Of a DNA stretch of 8,643 nucleotides, positions 1 through 7,321 are shown piece by piece. The notes beneath the pieces were generated by a model. It was not told the DNA's origin. It saw only the letters and a list, made by a program, of their open reading frames with translations, and made no database searches. The position numbers and the translations under genes are program-made. The number at the start of each line of letters is the position of its first letter. Positions within the stretch are counted from its first letter, which is position 1. Origin of the DNA: Chloroflexota bacterium (GTDB lineage Bacteria; Chloroflexota; Dehalococcoidia; UBA1151; UBA1328); assembly GCA_002687335.1 (NCBI GenBank), contig NYZY01000089.1:1-8643 (forward strand), written 5' to 3'.

Positions 1-208
1 CGCGACCATTGATTCCGACCTGCGAAACTGACCCGTCAGAGACTTTAAGTTGAATATGGAATTCATCACCACAAAACGGATTATTCACTTCAAGATCAAC
101 GTCCGGGTCATCAACAGGTGCGGAATTGCGCGGGCTGCGGTAATGATCGAGTATGATCGCCTCGTACAGTTCGTCGAGGTCACCAAGACCTGATGTGCCA
201 CCCATCAT
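1..208 (-). CDS. sufU: SufU-type iron-sulfur cluster assembly / sulfur-acceptor protein, N-terminal part (cut by window edge)
   Basis: Reading the minus strand from ATG at 208 gives 69 residues before the window ends. The protein opens MMGGTSGLGDLDELYEAIIL, followed by DHYRSPRN (residues 21-28) and NPFCGDEF (43-50). These match the N-terminal signature of the SufU/IscU fold: the LY..hI.DHY..PRN helix, then the first metal or sulfur-ligand cysteine (Cys46) with the Asp two residues later (Asp48). In the SufU family this protein accepts persulfide sulfur from SufS at a zinc site and passes it to SufBCD. The later cysteines and the family-specific insertion lie outside the window, so SufU rather than IscU rests mainly on its position right after sufS. 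The ATG overlaps the sufS stop in an ATGA (208-205); a second in-frame ATG at 205 is possible. There is no clear Shine-Dalgarno, which fits translational coupling. Confidence 0.9.
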   Translation of the reverse strand, partial: MMGGTSGLGDLDELYEAIILDHYRSPRNSAPVDDPDVDLEVNNPFCGDEFHIQLKVSDGSVSQVGINGR

Positions 209-1458
209 GAATTGAAATACCCCGCTGTTTCACTGATTCCGTTCACCAGTTCATCAATCTCATGCTTGGTATTGTAGATATAAAAGCTCGCCCGAGCTGC
301 TGCTACCACATCATAACTGCGGACAAGCGGCATAGCACAATGGTGACCGGTGCGAATCGCTATTCCCAGCTGATCCAACCCCGTGCCGAGATCATGCGGG
401 TGGATCGAATCATGCATGAAGGAAATCACACCACCCCGGAGTGTAGGGTCTTTTGGCCCGATGATTTTCAGACTGGCAAGTGCAGACATCTGCTCCAGGG
501 CATAAGCAGTTAATTCCTGCTCGTGCCGCCAAACATTTTCCATCCCCAGATTGTTCAGATAATCAACGGCGGCGCCAGTAGCAATAGCGTCAGCGATGTT
601 AGGTGTGCCGGCTTCGAATTTATAGGGAAGGTCATTCCACTTGGCATCTTCATATGTAACTTCCAAAATCATGTCACCACCGAACATGAACGGCGACATA
701 TCGTTCAAAAGATCATATTTTCCGTATAGAACACCTATACCGGTCGGACCCAGCATTTTGTGTGCAGAAAAACACAGAAAGTCGACGTCCATAGCCTGCA
801 CGTCAACCGGCATGTGAGGAACGCTCTGTGCAGCATCAACGAGCACGACCGCTCCCACCTCGTGCGCCCTGCGAGTAAGTTCATCCACAGGATTTACCGT
901 GCCTAGGACATTGGAAACATGGGTCGTCGAAACAATTTTAGTATTCGAGTCGATAATCTTGGAGATATTAGACATTTCCAATAACCCGTCTTTACCAGCA
1001 GCGATATACCGTAACTCGGCCTGCTTTTTCATCGCTAATTGCTGCCAGGGCACGATGTTTGAATGATGCTCCATGGCGGTGATCACAATGTTGTCACCCT
1101 TCGCCACATGCTCCTCTGCCCAGGTTGCGGCAACAAGGTTCAAAGACTCGCTAGTATTACGGGTCCAGATGACCGTTTCGGGTCTTGGCGCGTTTATAAA
1201 CCCGGCAACCTTTTCCCGTGCTAATTCATAAGCGTCGGTCGCCTCGACGGAAAGGGTATGAACTCCACGATGCACGTTAGCATTCGTCTCTTCGTAATAT
1301 CGCGTGAGTGCATCAATAACATGCCGTGGCTTCTGCGTAGTAGCAGCATTATCTAGATAAACGAGGTCCATGCCGTTGATTTTTCGATTTAAGATCGGAA
1401 AATCTGCTCGGACATCTTCAACATCAAAAGTATGGATCAGATTCTCACTGTCATTCAT
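205..1458 (-). CDS. sufS: SufS, class II (type II) PLP-dependent cysteine desulfurase
   Basis: A 417-residue protein, close to the usual 400-415 for SufS. It removes sulfur from L-cysteine as a persulfide, giving alanine, and feeds SufU/SufBCD in the cytoplasm. Visible features in order: YLDNAATTQKP (34-44), the NVHRGVHTLS segment (61-70), the cofactor-stacking histidine in AMEHHSN (His131), DAAQS (208-212; Asp208 and Gln211 contact PLP), the Schiff-base lysine in SAHKMLGPTG (Lys234), FEAGTPN (281-287), and the catalytic cysteine in RTGHHCAMPL (Cys374). Arg389 in ARASFYIYNT would bind the substrate carboxylate. The RxGHHC context and the short loop before it are typical of the SufS/CsdA class rather than IscS/NifS. 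The start ATG overlaps the sufD stop (ATGA), with a weak AGG upstream. All key residues are present. Assignment is firm. Confidence 0.97.
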   Translation of the reverse strand: MNDSENLIHTFDVEDVRADFPILNRKINGMDLVYLDNAATTQKPRHVIDALTRYYEETNANVHRGVHTLSVEATDAYELAREKVAGFINAPRPETVIWTRNTSESLNLVAATWAEEHVAKGDNIVITAMEHHSNIVPWQQLAMKKQAELRYIAAGKDGLLEMSNISKIIDSNTKIVSTTHVSNVLGTVNPVDELTRRAHEVGAVVLVDAAQSVPHMPVDVQAMDVDFLCFSAHKMLGPTGIGVLYGKYDLLNDMSPFMFGGDMILEVTYEDAKWNDLPYKFEAGTPNIADAIATGAAVDYLNNLGMENVWRHEQELTAYALEQMSALASLKIIGPKDPTLRGGVISFMHDSIHPHDLGTGLDQLGIAIRTGHHCAMPLVRSYDVVAAARASFYIYNTKHEIDELVNGISETAGYFNS

Positions 1459-2801
1459 GTAGTACCTATCGTGTCTGACTCAGCTAAAAGTACAGGGATA
1501 CGTTCGCTTGCCACTTGCTCCACAAAAGCGTTCAATGACTCTGGTTCGAACTCGTCTATCATCTCCTCGGCAAACCCCCGTATCAATATAGCCTTGGCGG
1601 CTTCTTCATCGATACCTCTGGATTGCAGATAGAAAAGCGTGTCACTGTCTACATGTCCGGCAGTAGCTCCATGCGCTGCAACCACATCGTCAGCATAAAT
1701 TTCCAAAGATGGCTTGGCATCAATACGAGCCCCACGTGATAGCAGAAGGTTAAGATCTTTCTGGGTAGCATCAGATTTCTGTGCATCACGTTTTACGACA
1801 ACCTTGCCACTAAATGCCGCGCGAGAATTACCCGAAAGTATGCCTTTATAGAATTGATCAGATGTACAACCTGGCTTGACATGAGTCGTGCTTATCTCCT
1901 GATCTTGCTGTTGCTGACCACTAGTCATATAAAGTCCATGCAGCGTGCAGCTAGCACCTGGAGCATCAAGAGATGTATGAATATCGTTGCGTGCAATCGA
2001 CGAACCCACGGCAAAACTCGTGGAAGTAAACTGAGAATCCTCCATTTGAGCTACACGTGTAGTGGCTAGATGAAAAGAATTCTCATTTTCCATCTGTATT
2101 CGATAGTGGCGAATCGTTGCATCGCTAGCAGCAAAAATCTCAGCGACAGGAACCGATAATTGCCTTGAAAGGGACAGATTAACGTAAGTCTCAATCAAAG
2201 TAATAGAACTATCGGAACCAACATCAACCAAGAGTCTCGGATAGGATGCCCTGCTTTTCGCAGAATCTGAGGTGACAAATATCACCTGCACTGGATTTCC
2301 TAGTTTTACACCAGGAGCAACGGCAACGTAAGCTCCGTCACTCGCGAACGCAGTGTTCAAAGCGGTGAATGCATACTCTTCCCGACCTGCCAGACTGGCA
2401 AACTGCGACTCTATCTCACCACTACCAGAAGAGAACGCGACCGAAAGGCTCCCGACGCTGACACCAACATCTTCAGTCAAGTTAGAAAGATCAGCGTTGA
2501 ATCTACCGTCGACAACCACAGCGATGTTCCAGATGTCATCCCATGGAGATGTCGATCGGACCTGATCAATCGATACCGATCCGGATAAGTCATACTCGAA
2601 ATCAGATTCAGCAACTGGAGTGAGATTCGTGTATTTCCACAACTCGTTTCCACGTCTCTTAACAGGAATGCCCAACTCACTAAAAATGGACCAGGCCTGC
2701 TGACGGGTATCGGACAGCCACCCTGGTGACTTTGCCTGGTCAGCATTTTCGTAAGCTGATGAAAATTTTTCGACTGCCGCGGGCGAAGTAGCTAATGTCA
2801 T
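1455..2801 (-). CDS. sufD: SufD, scaffold subunit of the SufBC2D Fe-S assembly complex
   Basis: A 448-residue SufD, in the normal size range. SufD pairs with SufB through a right-handed beta-helix core, and both ends bind the ATPase SufC. The N-terminal helical part carries the family motif RRGNELWKYTNL (50-61). The beta-helix part includes YVAVAPGVKL (158-167), THVKPGCTSDQFYKGIL (306-322), FSGKVVVKRDAQKSDATQ (330-347) and KPSLEIYADDVVAAHGAT (363-380). His377 in AAHGAT corresponds to the histidine (His360 in E. coli SufD) implicated with SufB in forming the cluster. The cysteine two residues before it in E. coli is Ala375 here. A glutamine run (296-299) follows YMTSG where homologs usually have a GQQHVDNHT-like segment. 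C-terminal DTLFYLQSRGIDEEAAKAIL (387-406) is the usual SufB/SufD ending. The start is 2 bp after the sufC stop and the end overlaps sufS by 4 bp. Confidence 0.95.
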   Translation of the reverse strand: MTLATSPAAVEKFSSAYENADQAKSPGWLSDTRQQAWSIFSELGIPVKRRGNELWKYTNLTPVAESDFEYDLSGSVSIDQVRSTSPWDDIWNIAVVVDGRFNADLSNLTEDVGVSVGSLSVAFSSGSGEIESQFASLAGREEYAFTALNTAFASDGAYVAVAPGVKLGNPVQVIFVTSDSAKSRASYPRLLVDVGSDSSITLIETYVNLSLSRQLSVPVAEIFAASDATIRHYRIQMENENSFHLATTRVAQMEDSQFTSTSFAVGSSIARNDIHTSLDAPGASCTLHGLYMTSGQQQQDQEISTTHVKPGCTSDQFYKGILSGNSRAAFSGKVVVKRDAQKSDATQKDLNLLLSRGARIDAKPSLEIYADDVVAAHGATAGHVDSDTLFYLQSRGIDEEAAKAILIRGFAEEMIDEFEPESLNAFVEQVASERIPVLLAESDTIGTT

Positions 2802-2803
2802 GA

Positions 2804-3571
2804 TCAGCCAGTTGCCCCAGCCGCTGGTAAATACTCCCTGTACCCGTCTTTTTCCACCACAAGGGCCAATTCAGGTCCTCCAGTCTGCGCTATTTTCCCA
2901 TCCACCAAAATATGAACTATGTCTGGAGTAATGTAGTTGAGTAATCTCTGATAATGGGTCACCACGATAAAAGATCGTTCAGGGGAGCGCATCGAGTTAA
3001 CCCCCTCAGCAACTATCCGCAACGCATCGACATCCAAGCCCGAATCTGTCTCGTCCAATATAGCCATACTAGGTTGAAGCACCTCAAGTTGAAGCATTTC
3101 ATTCCGCTTTTTTTCTCCCCCAGAAAAACCCTCGTTGAGGGAGCGCTTTACGAGATCAGGATTGATCCCGACAGCCTCGACTTTTTCGTCGAAAAGCTTT
3201 GTGAAATTACGCACTGACATCTTTTCTTCACCGCGCGCTTCTGCCTTGGCATCGTGAGCTGCCTTTAGGAATTGCCAGGGCCTTACTCCAGGAATTTCCG
3301 CTGGATACTGAAAAGCCAAAAACAAGCCCAAATGAGCTCTCTGATCAGGACGAAGTTCGGCTATCGATTCTCCGTCGACAAGGATGTCACCATCTGTGAC
3401 TTCATAATCAGGACGACCCATTAAGACATTCGCAAGGGTGCTTTTACCAGATCCATTAGGACCCATAATCGCGTGAACCTCGCCCTTGTTTACTTTTAGG
3501 TCTACCCCTTTGAGAATTTCAGAATTTTCTATATCCAGTACAGACGCGTGGAGGTTTTGTATTTCAAGCAT
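2804..3571 (-). CDS. sufC: SufC, Fe-S assembly ABC-type ATPase
   Basis: A 255-residue soluble ABC ATPase that powers the SufBCD scaffold; its family size is about 250. Walker A is GPNGSGKST (37-45, Lys43), the Q-loop FQYP has Gln88, the signature is FSGGEKKR (149-156), Walker B is MAILDETDSGLD (169-180, Glu174) and the H-loop is VVTHYQRLL with His206. The FSGGEKKRNE signature and the DETDSGLD Walker B separate SufC from transport ABC proteins, and there are no membrane segments. The start MLEIQNLHAS matches family N-termini. I see no Shine-Dalgarno in the 14 bases before the ATG, although sufC lies 57 bp after sufB. It is followed after 2 bp by sufD. Firm assignment. Confidence 0.98.
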   Translation of the reverse strand: MLEIQNLHASVLDIENSEILKGVDLKVNKGEVHAIMGPNGSGKSTLANVLMGRPDYEVTDGDILVDGESIAELRPDQRAHLGLFLAFQYPAEIPGVRPWQFLKAAHDAKAEARGEEKMSVRNFTKLFDEKVEAVGINPDLVKRSLNEGFSGGEKKRNEMLQLEVLQPSMAILDETDSGLDVDALRIVAEGVNSMRSPERSFIVVTHYQRLLNYITPDIVHILVDGKIAQTGGPELALVVEKDGYREYLPAAGATG

Positions 3572-3628
3572 TTATCTAATATTTCAAGTGATCAGTGGAT
3601 TTTAATTTCGAGATAACAACACAAAGGG

Positions 3629-5092
3629 CTAACCAACAGCCCCTTCAAGTGACACTTTCAAAAGTTGTCCTGCCTCAAGAGCGAATTCAAACGGAAGTTC
3701 CCGAATCACGTCCCGGCTCCAGCCGGTGATAATCATGTGATGTGCTTCCTCTTCTGAAAGGCCACGCGCCATCAGATAAAAAAGCTGATCGTCACTAACC
3801 TTCGAAGTTGACGCCTCATGTTCAAGGCGTGCAGTAGGATTCCGAACTTCAATATAAGGAACCGTGTGGGCACCACACTGGTCCCCGACTAGAAGAGAGT
3901 CACACTGGGTGTGGTTCACCGCATTCTCGGCACCGGGCATAATCTGCACCTGGCCTCGATAAGTGTTGTTGCCCCGGCCAGCGGAAATACCCTTCGATAC
4001 GATCGTTGACTTGGTATTCTTCCCTATGTGAATCATCTTTGTGCCAGTGTCAGCCTGCTGATGGTTGTTAGCCAATGCAACTGAGAAAAATTCACCAACT
4101 GAGTTGTCGCCCCGTAATATGACACTAGGGTACTTCCACGTGATAGCCGAGCCGGTTTCGACTTGTGTCCAGGAAATCTTGGCGTTCTTATCTGCACGAC
4201 CCCGCTTCGTAACAAAGTTATAAACTCCGCCCTCACCCTCAGGAGTCCCAGGGAACCAATTCTGTATCGTCGAATACTTAATTTCAGCATCATCCAAAGC
4301 AACTAGCTCTACAGTCGCAGCATGAAGTTGGTGTGTTTTGCGGAATGGCGCCGTGCAGCCTTCCAAATACGATACATAAGCGCCCTTGTCTGCAACAATC
4401 AGCGTACGCTCAAACTGGCCTGAACCCTCAGTGTTTATACGGAAATAAGTCATTAACTCGATAGGACACTTCACGCCAGGCGGTATGTACGCAAAAGACC
4501 CGTCGCTAAACACCGCAGCATTGAGAGTTGCGAAGAAATTATCTGTGTAAGGCACCACCGATCCGAGATATTTCTTAACCAGTTCCGGATGATTTTTCAC
4601 GGCCTCACTGAAGGAACAAAAAATAATCCCTAGCTCCCCCAACTGCTCTTCCATTGTTGTCGCAACCGACACAGAATCAAACACAGCGTCCACAGCAACA
4701 CCAGCTAGTTTGGCCCGTTCCTGTAAAGGGATACCCAGCTTCTCGAACGTAGCAAGCATCTCTGGATCAACGTCATCAAGGCTTTTAGGAGCTTCTGTGG
4801 CAGCTTTTGGTGCAGCGTAGTAATAGATATCCTGATAATCGATGCTTGGGTAATCGATCATTGCCCAGTCCGGTTCACCCTCGCTATCGCTCAGTTGAAC
4901 CCAATGGCGGTATGCCTTCAAACGCCACTCGAGCAACCAAGCTGGCTCATCTTTCTTAGATGAAATCAAACGGACAATATCTTCACTAAGACCCTTGGGA
5001 GCCAGGTCTGTTTCCACATCAGTAACAAATCCCCACTGATATTCCTGACCTGACAAGTCTGACTCGCGTGAAATCGTTTTCTGGTTCGCCAA
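3629..5092 (-). CDS. sufB: SufB, scaffold subunit of the SufBC2D Fe-S assembly complex (TTG start)
   Basis: A 487-residue SufB from the TTG at 5092; a longer reading from TTG at 5113 adds MSQWSSL and gives 494. I prefer 5092 because GGAG sits 7 bases upstream (5103-5100) and it yields [11 protein letters not shown] before YQWGFV, the usual distance for the family. The 5113 start has only AGG at 8 bases. No in-frame ATG exists nearby. SufB is where the nascent cluster is built in the cytoplasm. Visible features: [20 protein letters not shown] (34-53), [14 protein letters not shown] (197-210), [17 protein letters not shown] (242-258) with Cys246 (E. coli Cys254 region), [18 protein letters not shown] (393-410) with Cys397 (E. 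coli Cys405 region), LEHEAS (423-428) and [11 protein letters not shown] (435-445). I see no N-terminal CxxCxxxC motif. First gene of the operon. Confidence 0.96.
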   Translation of the reverse strand: MANQKTISRESDLSGQEYQWGFVTDVETDLAPKGLSEDIVRLISSKKDEPAWLLEWRLKAYRHWVQLSDSEGEPDWAMIDYPSIDYQDIYYYAAPKAATEAPKSLDDVDPEMLATFEKLGIPLQERAKLAGVAVDAVFDSVSVATTMEEQLGELGIIFCSFSEAVKNHPELVKKYLGSVVPYTDNFFATLNAAVFSDGSFAYIPPGVKCPIELMTYFRINTEGSGQFERTLIVADKGAYVSYLEGCTAPFRKTHQLHAATVELVALDDAEIKYSTIQNWFPGTPEGEGGVYNFVTKRGRADKNAKISWTQVETGSAITWKYPSVILRGDNSVGEFFSVALANNHQQADTGTKMIHIGKNTKSTIVSKGISAGRGNNTYRGQVQIMPGAENAVNHTQCDSLLVGDQCGAHTVPYIEVRNPTARLEHEASTSKVSDDQLFYLMARGLSEEEAHHMIITGWSRDVIRELPFEFALEAGQLLKVSLEGAVG

Positions 5093-5121
5093 TAAGCTGC
5101 TCCACTGGGACAATCGTCCAG

Positions 5122-5152
5122 CCTGAGCAGCAGTGAATCACTAGTGTTCAGG
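5122..5152 (-). promoter_or_regulatory. Possible leader stem-loop before sufB
   Basis: In the predicted suf leader RNA the arm CCUGA (5152-5148) can pair with UCAGG (5126-5122), and inside it UAGUG can pair with CACUG across a three-base loop. The plus-strand core TGAATCACTAGTGTTCA (5134-5150) is also a near-palindromic DNA site centred on CACTAGTG. The 3' arm contains the AGG that would serve the upstream TTG start at 5113, so folding would hide it but leave the GGAG of the 5092 start free. It could instead be a protein-binding site or chance. This was paired by eye and no folding energy was computed. Confidence 0.3.
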
Positions 5153-5170
5153 TTTATGAACGATATTTTT

Positions 5171-5195
5171 ATTCCGTACTAAAAGAGTCAGGTTT
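5171..5195 (-). promoter_or_regulatory. Putative IscR/Rrf2-type (type-1-like) operator over the suf start point
   Basis: On the minus strand an imperfect inverted repeat, CCTGACT-N5-AGTACGG, sits from one base after the -10 hexamer to about +20. Extended to 25 bp with its AAA and AAT flanks, it agrees at about 20 positions with the published E. coli IscR type-1 consensus (left half YYGACT, right half AGTCRR, with A/T-rich ends). The worst mismatches are in the right half, where AGTAC replaces AGTCR. Position and the SUF target both fit a cluster-sensing repressor. No IscR/Rrf2 or SufR gene is in the window, so the regulator is inferred only. Confidence 0.45.
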
Positions 5196-5196
5196 T

Positions 5197-5225
5197 ATTT
5201 TAAATCCACTTAATCCCGTCGTCAA
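5197..5225 (-). promoter_or_regulatory. Predicted sigma70-type promoter of the suf operon
   Basis: Reading the minus strand, TTGACG (5225-5220) and TAAAAT (5202-5197) each match the consensus at five of six positions and are separated by the ideal 17 bp. Transcription would start near 5190, giving a leader of roughly 75 to 100 bases before sufB depending on which TTG is used. It is the best -35/-10 pair found on this strand of the gap. Confidence 0.6.
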
Positions 5226-5386
5226 CGAATTTCGTAACTAAGAAGCAAAACTGGTGTAATTGCAAAAACCTATAGCTTTGCCTGCAAAAAAATATCGTCC
5301 TACCCGCTTTCACTAAATACCATGATTTCAAATGAGTAAAATTAGGATCACAACTTAATATTTACTCCCAAAACCCTTAATGCCGA

Positions 5387-5414
5387 TAGACACCTACGAA
5401 CCCGATGCTATATT
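5387..5414 (+). promoter_or_regulatory. Predicted sigma70-type promoter of gatB (extended -10)
   Basis: TAGACA (5387-5392) and TATATT (5409-5414) are separated by 16 bp. The -10 is preceded by TG one base upstream (TGCTATATT), an extended -10 element. The start would fall near 5421, leaving a leader of about 40 bases before the gatB GTG. Confidence 0.5.
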
Positions 5415-5451
5415 CAGATATGAAGTCATAAAAAGTGATCCTTTAAACCGA

Positions 5452-5457
5452 AAGGGA
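5452..5457 (+). promoter_or_regulatory. Ribosome binding site of gatB
   Basis: AAGGGA lies 4 bases before the GTG at 5462, with its GGG 5 bases from it. It supports the GTG as the true start of gatB, which also begins KYEAVIGLETH as expected for the family. Confidence 0.6.
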
Positions 5458-5461
5458 AATC

Positions 5462-6937
5462 GTGAAGTACGAAGCTGTAATTGGCCTGGAAACTCATGTC
5501 CAGCTGAAGACACGCAGCAAAATGTTTGGCACGTCAAGCGCCAATTATCAAACCGCAGAACCCAATACGGTAGTTGATGAAGTAAGTATGGCCTTGCCTG
5601 GGACGCTTCCAGTCGTAAACAAAACAGCTGTTGAATACGCAATGATGATCGGTATGGCCATCAACTGCAGCATCGCCAGGGTAACTAAGTTCGACCGCAA
5701 GAACTACACCTACCCAGATTTGATGAAGGGTTACCAAATAACCCAGATGGACGAACCAATATGCTACGAAGGATACCTCGATCTACCAATCGATCCACCT
5801 GTTCGCGTTAGGATCAACCGGGTCCACATGGAAGAAGACGTTGCAAGACTCATCCACGTCGAAGGTCCAAATGGGGGAACAGTTCACTCTCTTTTAGACA
5901 TAAACCGTGCAGGGACACCATTAATGGAGGTAGTGACCGAACCAGATATGCACACTCCTGAGCAGGTCGAGTCATATATTAATAGCCTTCAGCACATCGT
6001 ACGATATTTGGGCGTAGGCACTGCCAACATGGAGGAAGGGTCTTTCAGATGCGACGCCAACATCAGTGTCCGACCTGCCGGATCAACAAATCTCACAACC
6101 AAAGTTGAAGTGAAAAACATGAATCGCGTAAGAGCGGTTGTACGTGCAGTTGAATACGAAATCGAGCGTCAGGTAGCAGCGGTAGAATCAGGCGAGCGAA
6201 TTGTCCAAGAAACCCGCGGCTGGGACGACGGTAAAGGAATAACCGTTTCTCAACGTAGCAAAGAAGAGGCTAATGACTATCGCTACTTCCCTGAACCAGA
6301 TATCCCTCCGTTGGTCATAGACGAAGAATGGATCTCCAGCACCCAAGCTAAGATGCCCGAATTGCCAATCACAAGAAAAAACAGGTTTATCAGCGAATGG
6401 GGCCTCAGCGAATACGATGCCAATCTACTAACCGTCCTGCGCTCGACAGCCGACTATTTCGAATCAGTATGTAAAAGTGTCTCTGGATCTTCGGACAAGC
6501 TGAAACACGAGTTTGCTAAAGAAGTCTCAAACTGGTTGAACGGCGAAATGACGCGCCTTATGAACATCGACGAAATTACCGATATGACAGACACCAAGAT
6601 AGCCCCTGAATCACTGGCGGCACTTGTAGAAAAATTTCGCAAAAGAGAGTTAAACAATAACGCTGCAAAGCAAGTGTTCGAAGCAATGTACACCAAAGGC
6701 ACAGCACCCGAAAAAGTGATCGAACTACTTGGCCTTGGAATGGTATCCGGTGCAGACTCACTCGGCCCGATAATCGATGAAGTCATCGCCAACAATGAAA
6801 AGGCAGTAAATGACTACCTGGGCGGAACAGAGGCATCTCTGAAGTTCCTCATTGGCCAAGTTATGAAAGCAACGCGCGGTCAAGCTGATGCGGTGCAGGC
6901 AACTCAAATGATCAAAAAACAACTGTCAGAAAAATAG
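5462..6937 (+). CDS. gatB: GatB, Asp-tRNA(Asn)/Glu-tRNA(Gln) amidotransferase subunit B (GTG start)
   Basis: A 491-residue GatB, a normal length (about 475-490). With GatA and GatC it converts Glu-tRNA(Gln) and/or Asp-tRNA(Asn) into the amidated forms: GatB binds the tRNA and activates its carboxyl using ATP, with ammonia supplied by GatA. Features: VIGLETHVQL (6-15; Glu10 and His12 at the kinase-site metal), FDRKNYTYPDLMKGYQITQ (77-95), VHMEEDVARL (121-130; Glu125), LLDINRAGTPLMEVVTEPD (144-162), GSFRCDANISVRP (193-205), then KVEVKNMNRVRAVVRAVEYE (214-233), where many homologs read KNLNSFRAV. The C-terminal third (about 340-491) is the helical tail/YqeY-like tRNA-binding part. gatA and gatC are not adjacent. 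GTG start supported by AAGGGA. Divergent from suf; secG follows after 168 bp with no clear terminator between. Confidence 0.97.
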   Translation: MKYEAVIGLETHVQLKTRSKMFGTSSANYQTAEPNTVVDEVSMALPGTLPVVNKTAVEYAMMIGMAINCSIARVTKFDRKNYTYPDLMKGYQITQMDEPICYEGYLDLPIDPPVRVRINRVHMEEDVARLIHVEGPNGGTVHSLLDINRAGTPLMEVVTEPDMHTPEQVESYINSLQHIVRYLGVGTANMEEGSFRCDANISVRPAGSTNLTTKVEVKNMNRVRAVVRAVEYEIERQVAAVESGERIVQETRGWDDGKGITVSQRSKEEANDYRYFPEPDIPPLVIDEEWISSTQAKMPELPITRKNRFISEWGLSEYDANLLTVLRSTADYFESVCKSVSGSSDKLKHEFAKEVSNWLNGEMTRLMNIDEITDMTDTKIAPESLAALVEKFRKRELNNNAAKQVFEAMYTKGTAPEKVIELLGLGMVSGADSLGPIIDEVIANNEKAVNDYLGGTEASLKFLIGQVMKATRGQADAVQATQMIKKQLSEK

Positions 6938-7095
6938 TCTGATATGAAACCAGATATATACAACATCTGAAACCATCATTCACTCATTGATGTCCGCTTA
7001 ACTATGGCGGGATTGTTACTGTGGCCTTAATATGGTTAGCTGCTGCGTGTAGCCGTACATCACATCGAGTAATTTAGTGACTTACTATCGCGCAT

Positions 7096-7099
7096 AGGA
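7096..7099 (+). promoter_or_regulatory. Ribosome binding site of secG
   Basis: AGGA sits 6 bases before the ATG at 7106 and supports this start for the short secG frame. Confidence 0.55.
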
Positions 7100-7105
7100 A
7101 ATTTT

Positions 7106-7321
7106 ATGGAAACCGTTTTTAGCATAATACTTATAATCGTTGCAATAACTCTGATCATTGTGCTTCTTCTACAAGCCCGCGGTTCTGGCTCATCTCTATT
7201 CGGAGAAGCATCAAGCACCTTCCGCTCGCGTCGTGGTGTTGAGCAGCTTTTGTTCCGCACAACCATTGTGCTCGCAGTAATCTTCGTCGGTGTTGCAATC
7301 GCCAATGTAAGATTCAGCTAA
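7106..7321 (+). CDS. secG: SecG, preprotein translocase subunit
   Basis: A 71-residue membrane protein with the SecG layout. A first hydrophobic helix covers about residues 4-22 (VFSIILIIVAITLIIVLLL), followed by QARGSGSSLFGEASSTFRSR (23-42), a polar loop with the family's small-residue and LFG signature. The RRGVEQLLFRTT stretch (42-53) leads into a second helix (about 53-68). SecG joins SecY and SecE in the inner membrane channel and aids SecA-driven export. At 71 residues it lacks the long C-terminal tail of proteobacterial SecG but is normal for many other phyla. The strand opposite also has an open frame here, but it shows no family features. It lies 168 bp after gatB and 103 bp before the next gene; I could not identify a promoter of its own with confidence. 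Confidence 0.92.
   Translation: METVFSIILIIVAITLIIVLLLQARGSGSSLFGEASSTFRSRRGVEQLLFRTTIVLAVIFVGVAIANVRFS

Larger units (their letters stand above)
5093..5461. other. Divergent sufB-gatB intergenic region
   Basis: This AT-rich gap separates the divergently transcribed suf operon and gatB and contains no gene; the longest in-frame stretches have no start or family resemblance. It holds a promoter for each side (5197-5225 minus, 5387-5414 plus), an IscR-like inverted repeat (5171-5195), a possible hairpin in the suf leader (5122-5152), and three GCAAAA repeats at 5245, 5262 and 5284. The stretch from about 5293 to 5386 shows nothing I can assign. Confidence 0.8.

Noticed and set aside
262..729. 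Open frames on the plus strand inside sufS
   Set aside because: They lie antisense to a firmly identified gene and have no recognisable motifs.
2477..2746. 89-codon minus-strand frame inside sufD, and similar short frames inside sufC, sufB and gatB
   Set aside because: They overlap intact genes in another frame and show no family features.
5134..5150. SufR-type operator at the CACTAGTG palindrome
   Set aside because: It does not fit the SufR motifs I recall (CAAC-N6-GTTG, or ACACT-N5-TGTGA), and no sufR gene is adjacent.
6938..7105. Possible terminator between gatB and secG
   Set aside because: The only stems are short (CAGAT/ATCTG with a nine-base loop; CCGC/GCGG) and neither is followed by a T run.
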